The notes under the pieces are model-generated. The model made no database searches, was not told the DNA's origin, and saw only the letters and a program-made list of their open reading frames with translations. The position numbers were made by a program, and so were the translations under genes. From positions 9,486,001 through 9,550,000 of the forward strand of contig NC_135034.1 of assembly GCF_051020975.1 (NCBI RefSeq): 64,000 nucleotides of DNA. The letters run 5' to 3'. This stretch comes from Osmia lignaria lignaria. Lineage: Eukaryota > Arthropoda > Insecta > Hymenoptera > Megachilidae. Each line of letters opens with the position of its first letter. The stretch's first letter is position 1. Below are positions 25,464 through 37,417 of the stretch, piece after piece.

Positions 25464-26234
25464 TTTGTCGAGGCTGTTTGCTTCAATGGCACAGGAACAC
25501 GATCGTTTTCAACTTTACGGCTGTGTCCTGTGGGCGACACCGAGCTGCCACCACTTCCACACACAACCGTTGAGGGTAGCTGCCAGAAGTGATCCTATCC
25601 GTTTTCGTGAAACACGCACTACCAAAATGGCCGATTTCACAAAGGCACGTCGTTTTGCATGAAATTTCACCGCATTTTTCTAATAACCATGCTCGTGCAC
25701 GAGACCGCAAACGGGAAGATGTCAGCCACTGGCCTACTGCAAGAAAGTTACACTACGAACCTCCACAGCTACTGTGTTCACGTAAATGAGATCCAGTGGT
25801 ACGAACTCAAGGCACGTAACGTGTTTCAATCGATAATCGAAGCGTGCGCACAGGCACCTCCGTTCTGACCCACTTTTCATCGTGAGATAAAATCCATATC
25901 GTCCTCCTGCTGCTGACCTTTTTCCACGTCCCACGATGATCTGATATTAAAGGAAGCTGGAACTACACCTTTTGTCGTCTCTTGATCCTGTTCACGACAA
26001 ATAATCATTTTCTTGACCTATTGCTTTTGAATAGTACGCGGCAAATATTTTTATTGGCGCGGAACTTTTGTAATCGTTACGAATGTAGATGACCAATGAG
26101 AATATGTACTTTCTGGTTATTGTAGGCGTAAAAATGACAGTTTCATTCATCTCATATGACTAACTGAGTTTTGATAATCTTATTGTAATAAACTACACAT
26201 TGTGCATTGCATCTTTTGACTAAAGCAAAGAATG
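25464..26234. other. shibire 5' UTR/promoter side of a head-to-head interval
   Basis: GC- and CpG-richer sequence upstream of the dynamin ATG. Several short frames overlap on both strands (25377-25934), a pattern expected of promoter or leader sequence. shibire (minus) and Pp6 (plus) diverge from here, so shared regulation is possible. No TATA box was assigned. Confidence 0.45.
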
Positions 26235-26434
26235 TCTATACCGCAGTTCACCAGAGTCCATAACTGCGACGCGCAGGTTGGAAGATGGTGGGGGAACGCA
26301 GCGAGCTCTCTGCTAATCGCTTTCCACTTCGTTTAGAAGTATCGCCAATCAGGGCGAAGATGCGCACTAGAGAAGCGCGAAGAACGAAAACTGGTCTTTT
26401 CGCAGTTATGGACTCTGGTGAACTGCGGTATAGA
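26235..26434. mobile_element. 200-bp element with perfect 35-bp terminal inverted repeats
   Basis: 26235-26269 and 26400-26434 are exact reverse complements over 35 bases, starting TCTATACCGCAGTTCACC. The 130-base interior is GC-rich and non-coding. A TA dinucleotide is nested in both ends, as in Tc1/mariner derivatives, but no clear target duplication or family match can be stated. It lies between the shibire and Pp6 starts. Perfect arms suggest a recent insertion or selection on the hairpin. Confidence 0.75.
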
Positions 26435-27205
26435 TAAATGATTAGCCTTCAATTAGTAGTTATTATAGCGATTGTTACTTTAAACTATAAGACAATATAT
26501 TTAAATAAAAATTGGAACTCGCATTCTTATAAATCTGTACAAATACGTTATTACTTCACACTAAACATAACTTATCGTTAATCCGATCTTCGATAACCGA
26601 TTCATTGATAGTAAAATATATCATTTCGAAAAATTTAACTAAAAAGTTTCAAATTTAAAATACTGACAAAATTTTGAGTTTTTTCGTTTTTTTTTAAGTA
26701 TAGGAATAAAATAAAAGATACTAGGATTTAAATAATATTATTGGTCAAGTGGTTTTGTTATTTTAAGACTAGCATCTTATGTTAAACGACATGTCGTAAT
26801 CTAACATGATACATTTATCGGTGTCGTGAACTATTCATGGAAAGATAATAACAAGTACTTGCTATTGTATTGTGAAAAATATTTTATTTTTATGTTTGTT
26901 TTCACTGTGTAAAGTGAAAACTCTGAACCAATGGGATAAAAGGTTTAAAGAGAATGAAAGTTGGTCTTGTTTAATGTTACCTTACAGTAGCTTAACTGTG
27001 TTTGAGTCTAACACGATGAGAAAGAGGAATGCTTTGTTAAATAAAACGTTTAAAATCTTGAGTCTAAAATGAATAAAAGTCGAAGGATTGATTTAGATTA
27101 AATGTTCAGTGTATTCTTTAAAAATACAAATCAACTATAAATTCAGCGCACCTATATGTAGTGAGTGAGGGCGCGATCGGTATTTTCTTACGATACGAGT
27201 CCAAA
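26435..27205. other. Pp6 upstream region
   Basis: AT-rich sequence with no convincing gene. An open frame at 26872-27072 begins with a hydrophobic stretch but has no supporting context. Transcription of Pp6 probably starts in the last ~100 bases. Confidence 0.4.
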
Positions 27206-28800
27206 ATGTCAGACATCGATAAATGGATAGAGATTGCAAAAGAGTGCAAATATCTTCCTGAACATGATCTTAAGGTAAATAATATATATGACATATTATT
27301 TTTTATTATTTTAATTATATTATATTCCGTCGACATATTTGACAAGATATTAAACATACGCTATTAGATTACTCCTATTCATTGTATTTCTTTTGTTTAG
27401 AAACTTTGTGACATGGTATGTGATTTATTATTGGAAGAGTCTAATATTCAACCAGTATCCACTCCAGTAACCGTATGTGGAGATATTCATGGCCAGGTAA
27501 ATTTCATACCAATGTTCTAACCTCAACACAACATCGATATCTCTACTGATAACGATAATTATTTCGAAAGTAAAAGTTCGAGCTGCTTTGATTCTAGCCC
27601 GCTAATTGTTGTAATCATTTCTTTTTTCAGTTTTACGATCTAGAGGAATTATTTCGTAATGGTGGTCCTGTGCCTGATACAAATTATATATTCATGGGAG
27701 ATTTTGTAGATAGAGGGTATTACAGTTTAGAAACGTTTACTCGGTTACTTACACTTAAAGCTAAGTGGTCTGATAGAATAACATTGCTTCGAGGAAATCA
27801 TGAATCCAGACAAATTACACATGTTTATGGTTTTTATGGTTAGTGTGTATTATAAATTAAACATTGATTTATTATCTCTACATGTATAACAATGAAATTA
27901 AATTCAGATTTTTTCCTTTATTGCAGATGAATGTCAAAATAAATATGGCAATGCTAATGCATGGAAATACTGCTGTAGGGTATTTGACTTGCTCACCGTT
28001 GCTGCCGTTAGTATCATTAAATATTAACCAAATTACATGTATATACAAGCTTATATATTTAACAAAAGTATTTTTATTTAGTTAATCGATGAACAAGTAC
28101 TATGTGTGCATGGTGGATTGTCTCCAGCCATTAGGACATTAGATCAAATTAGGACGATTGAAAGAAACCAAGAAATTCCACATAAAGGTATTTATATTAT
28201 TATATTGTGATGCTATGTACAATACTTATACTAATGAACCTTCAATTTTTGTTTCAGGTGCTTTCTGTGATTTGGTTTGGTCTGATCCAGAAGATGTCGA
28301 AACATGGACCGTTAGTCCACGCGGAGCGGGTTGGTTATTCGGAAGTAAAATAACGTATAATTTCATGGAGATCAATGATCTTAAACTTATATGTAGAGCT
28401 CATCAATTGGTTCACGAAGGTATACTTAAAAAATTTTTAATTATTTAGTACTATATTAACCCTTTGCGACTAAAAGCCGAGATATTCATAACATGAGGTT
28501 TAGCCGTTTGTTCAGTCGCGATTAAATTTGAACAGCTCCCGGCCGCAAGGGGTTATTGGTAAAGTATAAAGTGTCTGTTATTTATATTTTTCTTTTATTT
28601 TATTTCCAGGTTATAGGTACATGTTTAATGACAAACTTGTAACAGTATGGTCAGCTCCAAATTATTGTTATCGTTGTGGTAATGTAGCTAGTATTTTACA
28701 GTTCACAACTGTCGATCAAAGATGCCCAGTGCTATTCCAGGCAGTGCCTGATTCTGAAAGAGTAATTCCGCCTTTAACAACTACGCCGTACTTTTTGTGA
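27206..28800 (+). CDS. PpV: Serine/threonine protein phosphatase 6 catalytic subunit, seven exons
   Basis: PP2A-family metallophosphatase; PP6 acts with SAPS-domain regulatory subunits in cell cycle and signalling control. Exons: 27206-27274, 27401-27496, 27631-27838, 27927-28006, 28082-28187, 28258-28419, 28610-28800; every junction is GT/AG and in phase, giving 303 residues (the family is ~305). Metal and phosphate site motifs are intact: GDIHG (50-54), GDFVDRG (78-84) and GNHE (110-113); RAHQLVHEG and the C-terminal TPYFL carboxyl-methylation motif are also present. The N-terminus (MSDIDKWIEIAKECKYLPE) and residues such as WSDPEDVETW and NYCYRCGN identify PP6 rather than PP2A or PP4. The chosen ATG matches the family start; no in-frame ATG lies just upstream. 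PpV is the Drosophila name. Confidence 0.96.
28460..28552. mobile_element. Decayed piggyBac-like MITE in Pp6 intron 6
   Basis: Left end CCCTTTGCGACT follows TTAA (28456-28459). The right end, read inverted, is CCCCTTGCGGCC and is followed by TTAT (28553-28556), a one-base-altered TTAA. An internal inverted repeat (GCGACTAAA against GCGACTGAA) extends the arms. It is only ~93 bp, so non-autonomous. The end motif differs from that of the 20346-20578 element. Confidence 0.5.
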
Positions 28801-29400
28801 TCTAACTTAGTGCTCCATTTGTTTGGATGCAGAAGGGTGGTATCTGCGTCTAGACTTTACGGAATTACATGACTGTTTCTTCATATTGATAGACACAGGC
28901 TGGTACTCTGACGGAGCATCAAATTTTCGGAAACGTATCGAAAGGTGGTACATTATTTAGAATTTCGGTTTTTAAAAAGTTACTTCTTTTTATGTTTTTA
29001 CGATAAAAAAATGTGTCATTTAAACGAACAAAAAAGAAAAAACAATTATCATGTGATTATCTATTCAGGGAATATTCTTACACGTTTTTTAAGAAGATTT
29101 ACCCATTTTTGTATGTTAAAGAATGAACTTTTATACATAGTGCGTCTGCCATTGCATCAGCCTGACTTCTTTAGTTCGGAGAATTTTTCGAATTGAAATG
29201 TGAACTTCTGTGGTCTAGACGCTTTTGCTGTCTACTGTGTATGTACATTCTGAGCATTCGCATCTCAGAGCAGTATTGTGAACGTATTGTTTTAAAGGCT
29301 ACACGCTTTTAAGTAAGTTGTGAACGCGAACAACAAATGGTTCAGTACTATATGAATGAATAAATGAAAAAAAAAATTAAAAAAAAAAAACATTTAAACA
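28801..29400 (+). other. Pp6 3' UTR with poly(A) signal
   Basis: Non-coding sequence after the stop. AATAAA near 29360 is followed at once by A-rich sequence (29366-29390). The open frame at 28945-29196 has no supporting context. Confidence 0.5.
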
Positions 29401-30711
29401 TTCCGCCGTGGAAAAGTCTCTGAGTATAGTGAATGCTTAACTGATATTATGATCGTTGTGCGTAGAATTCAGGTTTATTAAAGCGTGAGCATATATACTA
29501 CTGTTAAGGTCTTCCTGAGTATGTAATTGATCTGTTTCTGGTTTAGATACTGTGTGTGCTGCGTGCAATTCTTTTAATACTACTAGATACGCAATCAGTG
29601 TTCTTAGCAGCATAAATTCGGCGGTTTCGCCGAGGTACAAATAGTATGTAGCAGTAGCCAAAGTTTTCCTGCCTAGGTAAGGAAATTCAGTAGAAGAAAA
29701 ATTGTATTATATGATAGGATTTTTGTTAATATTTCTATGCACATGACAACTTTATATTCCATTCTTTCTTTCTTCTTTATTACAAGCTCAACATACCGTT
29801 TGCAAAAATGTTTAAAGTAAAAAGAAAAAAGAGAAAAAAGACAAAAAAAAAAAATATGTACATTGAAATTCTTTCCTAGTATCGGCCTTTCCAGCCATGT
29901 TTCACTTCTGTGTATACAGAGCAATAGTTTGAGTACTCTATCGTTATTCTCGGAAGCTTTGTACAGTTTCCATATTATATGCCAAATCGCTGTCGTACTG
30001 AATAATTATAATAGCTAGATTGTCATAAGTTCATTAATGTAGGGAGCAATTTTTAAGAACCGAGACCCTTAGCAATGTGCCTCTAAATTAATAAGCGTTT
30101 GTGTAATATAATGGTATGATGATATTGATACATAATTAATAGAACGCACCGGCCATTGTGTATCATAAGCCTGAATTCTGACCATCGATTTGCTAGCTCA
30201 TGATAATTCCTAACCGATCACAGACTCGACATATATGGCATTGGCATTGGCACTGGATGTCAAGTTGAAACTACTCTATTTTGAATTTTGTGATATAGTT
30301 CAAGTGAGGCATGTGAAAATTGAGTCGACGTTTGTAACGATTTTCCATGTCGAGTCGTTTGAGGATGTTTTGAAGACTTGTTATTTCAAGAAGTATAATC
30401 AACTTTTGAACAGTGCCTTCAGAACTATAACATGACGGTCTACTAGAAGTAAACACTTTCTAATGACAGATAATCATAGAGACGAACTAGGACGGATCAT
30501 AATAAATAACCGAGAGCTTAACAAAAGGGCGTGTATAAGGAATTTTCTCTTTCACCTTTTTTATATTCCAGGAAGTATTATTAACAATCCCCTTATGATA
30601 ATTCGACTTTTTTATTATTATTATCTCTCGTAAGATATTTCGGCGTCCATTTCGATTGCTTTACATACGAGATACTTTTTACATTTTACAATGATATCGA
30701 CTAAAAATATT

Positions 30712-30744
<33 letters not shown>

Positions 30745-32900
30745 CTATTCAGATTGTTACGATATGCAATTACACGATTTTACATTAACCGCTGCTTTAA
30801 TACTTACATTGTCAATATTGTATTAGATAGATTATTATACAATTTTAAGACACGGAGTTTACGTTACAAACTCGACCTGTCGTTTTTGCAGCCTCTAATT
30901 AATATATCGTGAAACGGAGGTGATGCATGAAAATGCCTATGTAGTACGGACATCCTAGAAATCGTAAAAAGTATTAGCCTCTGTGTCTACTTAGGTATTC
31001 GCAGTATTCACCTTTTAATGCCTCTGTCTGTGATCGCTTTAATCTTATCGAAGTGTCCAAGCGCTTGCGACGATTGTACATCGGATAAGCTCCACGTTAA
31101 TAAAGACAATGACATTAAAAATAATGAGACTAATAAGTTAGCATAAAATATATGTTCTTCTCTGCGGGAGCTTGAACACTGCGCATAATTCTTAAAGATC
31201 TCACAGGTAGACAACAGTTTAACGATCATGTACCTTGAAAGTATAGACTTTGTTATGTTAATGTAATGAAACGTCTGTAATAAAAATGCGGAAAAATTGC
31301 AACTGACATTATCAATAATACTCCCGTTATTATTGTGATAAATAAAGTACAAATATATACATACATATACTATATACACACACATATATAACTATATAAT
31401 ATCGTGAGGTGTTGAAAAGGAAAAGTTATCATATGTAGGTGTGGGTGTGGAACAATAAAGATATCATCAAATCTGTTCATCTTTAATTAGTTTATTTACT
31501 TGTAATAATATTATTTTCATCGCATATATATATATCATTCTATTATGATATATATACATATATATATCATTCTATTTATTCCTTACTATTTATATATAAT
31601 AATATAGTGTATTTATGTTCATTATGTATAATATATTATCTACATTTATAATCCCTATGAAAGGCATCTCCAAACAGACTTCAGATTTACTTTTTTTTTT
31701 TTTTTTAAAATATCTTATTTATTCATAAAAATACAGGGGGTTTACGCGCCACCTGTGAAATCTAGCCTGTTTTGCCCGGAACCGATAGCTTCCGATTATT
31801 GGTCGGACGAACAACATTATATATCTTACAATCTTTCATTTTTGTAATAACAACGAATTTATTATGTTTCTCAACATCATCTATATGTACACGTCTTTAC
31901 GCAAACAAGTTAAAGGATTTTTTCCCCTTCAGCTACGAATCCGTAAGCGCATTCGCGTTATTAATATCATTCACCACTGGGTTAAACGACGAAAAAGAAA
32001 AAGGATCCAACGATTTCAAGAGCTCACGATACGAGACGGAGAATGAAATGCAATAAAAAATGCAAAGAACAAGCTAGACGAATATTTACGAAGTCGTTAA
32101 CTAACGACGAGAAATAAGTTAAAACTAAAACGTAAGTCTTTACAATAAACGAATATATTCTCTTCTCCACCGACTAGACTGTTTGGTTCGAGACATGCAT
32201 CGACGAATATAAAAGAAAAGCACAAGAGAAGATTTCTCGTTCAGTCTCTAAACAATTCAAAAGAAATAAAACACGTTTCTATAACTCATTTGCTTCGATT
32301 AAAAATTTTAAATGAAATTGCAGGCGTTTAAAGTGACTAACAATAAGTACAATTTCGTTAACGATTCTTCGAAGATAAAACAATTTATAAAATCTAATAA
32401 AAAATGCAATAGAATCATGTTTGAACGCTTCCCAGGGTAGAATAATAATGATTCTTTAAAAAACACGTTTATAAACTCGATATCGTGAACAATTATTAAC
32501 AATTGAATCAAGTGCAAAAATTTGAAAAATATCGAATTAAATAATTTCCCGCGCATTCGTAGCGATCGACGGGAATTCGTAATTCGCGCGCAAAAGATCG
32601 ATTGAAAAAATTTGTTTAGTAGCAACGCAGCATCCGGTTCCCGGCAGAGCGGCGATTCACACGGCGCTCAAATCTCAGTTACAAAAGGAATAGTCGAAGG
32701 TAAACGAGACGATAAAAATGTACTTCCTAAACGTAGGTAGAAATTGGTAACTTTGACTCACTCATTGAAAAAGTATTTCCTCTTGCCAATCCGGCATTCG
32801 TGCTTTCTTTCTGCCCATCGTTTTTGGGTTAACGTTTGTATTGCGCGCGCCTTCGGCTATCACGTGACAAGCAGCATACTTCAGTGTTCGCCAATCCGTT
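29401..32900. other. Intergenic, no gene seen
   Basis: AT-rich sequence with TA microsatellites (30711-30744 and ~31525-31600). Frames at 29437-29924, 30235-30456, 31008-31385 and 31772-32056 lack splice partners or recognisable domains. From about 32640 the base composition becomes GC-richer, ahead of the candidate exon at 32960. Confidence 0.45.
30711..30744. repeat. TA-dinucleotide microsatellite
   Basis: Nearly uninterrupted TA repeat. Confidence 0.85.
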
Positions 32901-32959
32901 CAAAGTGACAGTCCGTGCTCGTAATTTCAGTGATTTTTGTAGTTTAAATAGTGAAATTA

Positions 32960-33021
32960 ATGACTGAATTACACTTCTTTCGTGTTCCTGGCTGGTCTAG
33001 AGCATCGAAGAAGACATCACG
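32960..33021 (+). CDS. Candidate first coding exon of an unknown plus-strand transcript
   Basis: A promoter-like, CpG-bearing stretch (about 32840-32950) leads to an ATG followed by 20 open codons (MTELHFFRVPGWSRASKKTS) and a strong CG|GTGAGT donor. No downstream acceptor exon was identified with confidence, so it may be a 5' UTR exon or a lncRNA start. Anything spliced to it would run antisense to the HR4 3' region. The product is unknown. Confidence 0.3.
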
Positions 33022-33431
33022 GTGAGTGAAACATGTGACAACAACTTAATTCGATAATATATCATTGATAGCTGATCACGGCGTCACGTGGACGCTTCAC
33101 TGTTCCCGGTGTCACGTTTAAACGTACACAAAATACATATAACCTGTCGACCTTGTTACATATATTGCTCGTACAATCATAAATCAGCGATTATTATGAA
33201 GGTTTTCGTAAAATAGGTACAATTATTTCGATTGATTCAGTGTTCTTCGACGATCACGATCGAAACGATCGAACGAAACAAAATGTCCGTGCTATTCCGT
33301 TACAAAACGACGGTTCGATAGTTGTCTCGAACGATAGCTACATTATCCTGCGTGAGCAATAAATTTGCTCAGAAATCACCGAACTTTATATACGCGATTA
33401 GAAACACTGTGTGGCCGCTTGACACCATATA

Positions 33432-33470
33432 CAATATATATATATATATATATAATATATATATATAGAA
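33432..33470. repeat. TA microsatellite
   Basis: Two adjacent TA tracts separated by one interruption. Confidence 0.8.
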
Positions 33471-33938
33471 CAGGTATAACACGGAATTATACAAAGAGAC
33501 AGGACTAGTACTTTCAACGTAGTTATTATTAAACCTTTCGTACAATATGTACAAAGTTAAACCCACAAACGAGAGGCATATGTTTTTTTATACTTTTAAA
33601 TTTCATCTTTCTTTCATCTCTTCTCTTTTTTTTTTTCGTTTTTTTTGTTGTTTCTTTTTTTTACTTTTTGCTCAATAGACTCTCACTCGCACTTAAATAT
33701 TAAAGGTTGGGCATGATAATACTCGCGGTAGTATAATGCCCTAAGTCTTGCTGATCCAACGCGTAGCTCTCCCGTAAGCAGCTGCTGTACTCCCAGACAT
33801 CGATGCACATTTTCAATTTTATACAATATACATATTTATATTTATATTTATATACTTATATGTATATATATAACGTAATATTAAAAGACAGTCCAACTTG
33901 GCGCTCTTTATCTATTTTCACGCGGTGTTCATCGACCT

Positions 33939-33939
<1 letters not shown>

Positions 33940-33970
<31 letters not shown>
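33940..33970. repeat. Homopolymer run of 31 C
   Basis: Thirty-one consecutive C on the plus strand (G on the minus strand). It may form G-quadruplex structures in minus-strand RNA if the HR4 3' UTR extends this far, and its length is likely to be unstable in sequencing. Confidence 0.9.
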
Positions 33971-33972
<2 letters not shown>

Positions 33973-36900
33973 GCTCGTTCTTTCGTACCCGATACCGCCG
34001 CTCGTCTATGTACAGACTAACAATAAATAGAACGCGACAAGAAAAAGGTTTCTTCGCGGGAAGTACATAAAGTTTAATTGACCTAACCAGAATAAAAAAG
34101 ATCGATGGGGTTGGTTGAGGATCGAAGGATTGGGAATTGAAAGGAATCAGGGTAACGTGTATCGTGAGACATCGACAAAGACAGGGATAGACAGAAGGAA
34201 TCGTTTCTTTCTCTCTAAATATATTGCACTATCGATAAGAACGGTAACTTCGAAGCAAACTGTTTATCGTCCGCCGATCGCTTAACATTCTCGAAGGAAG
34301 AAGCTAAAGATCCCATTCCCGGTCCACTATCTGGCGGATATTATTCTTAAACTAAACTCAGCGAGGTCGTTATACTTTTTCAATTCGTTTCTCGTTGGGT
34401 GCTACCTCATCGACCGTCCAATTGAACACAGAGACAAGTGTACGATGATGTCCGGGGAATACAGGAACCGTTACCCCCCTCCCCCCAGTTCCTTAACCGC
34501 AAATAATATACATTGTTTACCGTATTGAAGTATCCCATCGTTAGTTAAGTCTTATAGTATGGACAAGTATCCTTAGGCTAGTAGGCCCAAGGTGTTTTGC
34601 GTGTACAGTTTCTCGTGTTGATTCTTTCGTACGTAAGCTCGCCGACCACGAGTCCGCCGAAAATTCTCTTCGATATCATGGAAAAACTATACGAAACGAT
34701 ATAATTAGTCGAAGTTTTGAGCAGTAATTCGATTGGTAACGCAATGGTAACTCTAGTCTCGATCCAGAATATTTAAGAAAAATTCGTAGATCAAACGCGA
34801 GATGGATTGAAAGAGAGAAAAAAAAAAAAAGTTTCGATTAAGTTTATTAAGATGAGTAGATAAATGCAACACGATCAAAGTTATCCAAAAGACGATAATC
34901 TTTGGTAGTGAAAAGAAAAGGGGATCGATTTTCATCGTACTCGTGATCGTACAGCGTACAGGCGATTTAGCGCGTGTTTACGATAATTTCTATGGAGGCA
35001 AGATGAAACGATCACGTCGCGATAGAACGTGGCGCTGATTAATTACATGCGTATACAGGGAGCGTTATTATTATTATTTTTTTTTCTTTTTCATATTTCT
35101 TTCTTTGCCTCTGCCAAGACACCGAACGACGTTTCGACTGGCGTGAACCACCGGGTTATTTTGTCTTTCGTTAAGATTCCCTCCTAGAACGAATCGGTAT
35201 TCGCTATCTTAAATAATTGAGCCAATCCCGAGCACCTGGTATTTCCGGGTCGCGAAGAAAGCAAATATCACACGTGTCGACGACACACATACACATATGT
35301 ATATCTACGATTGCTAATCGAAGCGCGGGAACACTGATCGTTCGAATTGACGCGACAGAGAGAAGGAAAGAAGAAGAAGAAAAAAAAAGAAAGAAAAATA
35401 TTGAACATTGTATACGCTTCCTCGCAAGAGAGAAATACCAAGTCTCTTGCTGTTCGTGTTTTCCGTTCGTTTCACGCGGTTTATATCTTTCCTCATATTC
35501 CTTTTTCTTCGTTTAATATATATACACACATACATGTATATATGTATAATACTATGAAATTATCGCAGTCGTCTCAGCGAGGAATCATAAAAAAAAAAAA
35601 AAAAGAAAAAGAAAAGAATCTAATGATGAACACCCGGTAACGAGAAACGAAGCGCGCTCGTTCGAACGATCCGATCCTCGTCCTATCGTTTATGCAGAAT
35701 AAATTGCATCGCGATAGTAGGCTACGAATAACACTTGGAACAATATAAAAGATTCTTCAAAAAATTCGCGTCAGTCGAAATTATCAGCGAGTACGAACGT
35801 TTTCGTATCGCAAGGCGAGCTCATTCTTCGTTAGCAAAAAAAATCGAAGATTATTCTTCGAAAGTGTTTGAAAAGCAATTCTCGAACGTTTCTCTATTTT
35901 TATCGTCTATCCGTAAGCTCCTAGAATAACGTTTTATCTCGCGAATCGAGGAAGAGGATCAGTTGGCTCGAAAGACGATCAGAACAAGAACATTTTCGAC
36001 CGGTGAATGATGCGTAAACATTACGTCGATGGTGATCGAATGTAAATGAACAGAAAAACAGTGAATATATGTATATATATATATAATATAATATAGTCTT
36101 CTGTGTTGCGCGCTTGGACCATGATTCGGAGCCGCGAACGACGACGAGGACGACAATAACGACGAGGACGATCGTATTCTCTTTCGTTTCTTTAAGAAAT
36201 TTCATTTCCATTCGGTATTATCTTCGTTTCTCTCGTCTTCGTTTCATTACGGAATGGGTGCACGTTGATAATGTCGCACTTATGTTTACTTCAGGGGATG
36301 ATTATGTCGATGATGGTGTTGTTAGTCTATATAGCGTATCGCGGTTGTATGTTTGAACGTAAAGATACGCAAAGTGGCGGCAGTCGAAGTTGTAACGATG
36401 GATTGTTCTTTGCATTTGTGTCGTTGCTGTTTGGATCTCGTCGTCGATCATCATCATCGTCATCGGCATTATCATTACAGTCAGGGGGATGGATCATCAA
36501 CATCGGTCGATGGATCGTTTCGGTCGTTTTGGTAGTCTGCTATTTTAGCTGATAGCGATGGAGAATAGTAGTAACAGTAGCAGTAGTAGTAGTAACAGTA
36601 GTAGTAGGTGGTAGTAGGTGGCCTACAAGTGAGCGTACGTAACGAGAGTCTTATTATCGATCGGATTATGCAACGTGAACACACAATGACGTAGTTGCGT
36701 GGTACTGCGTACAGAAATATATTATTATAGTCTTTTAGTTTCGATAAAAAAGTTTCAGTTCCCTCCTCGATTGATTTTCCATCTCGAGGTGGCGCGCTTT
36801 CTCTCTTTTTCACATTCGTTCGTATCACTTTCTCTCGCACGACATTTTCACCCTCATTCGTTCGTTCTATCATTCAAAATTCTTTATATTCTTTCATTTA

Positions 36901-37417
36901 TTTCTTTATATCTTATCTAAAGCATTCTCTTCGTTTTCTTTTTCTCTCGCCGTCTCATCTCCTCGTTTCTCTCTCTCTCCCCTTAATTTATTCCTCTTTT
37001 ATTTTTCTTCAATTAATTTCCCATTTCTCTTTCGCTCTCTTGTATTGTTTTTATCACGTTTATCACGGGTATCCCGTTCCCTTTTTCGACCTTCTTCATC
37101 GTTTGTACAACGCAACGAACACACACATTTATATTATTTATATTATTTATATGTATATATATATACTTTTTATATAATTATTATACATACGCAAACAAAG
37201 CTTTTCCCTTTTTTTTTTCTTTCTTCACCAGGCCCAGTTTCAACGGGCTATCCTTTGTTTGCTCTTCTCGCTTAGGTTGTTCGATTCTATCTTTCATACA
37301 TACATATATATATATATATATATAGATTTCTCTTCATATTTATATTTGTATATATTTATATGCATAGTATGTATATAGGTATTCAGCTTCGTTTATCGTC
37401 AGTTTATTTTTTATTTA
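33971..37417. other. Low-complexity region, probably HR4 3' UTR or downstream flank
   Basis: Follows the HR4 stop codon on the minus strand. It contains C/T-rich tracts (36770-37080), AGT-type repeats (36565-36625) and TA repeats (~37130-37160 and 37305-37325). Overlapping frames at 35217-36920 are compositional. TTTATT words (AATAAA on the minus strand) are too many to choose a cleavage site. Confidence 0.45.

Noticed and set aside
31008..31385. 125-codon minus frame
   Set aside because: Begins in TA-repeat sequence, AT-driven composition, no domain or splice support.
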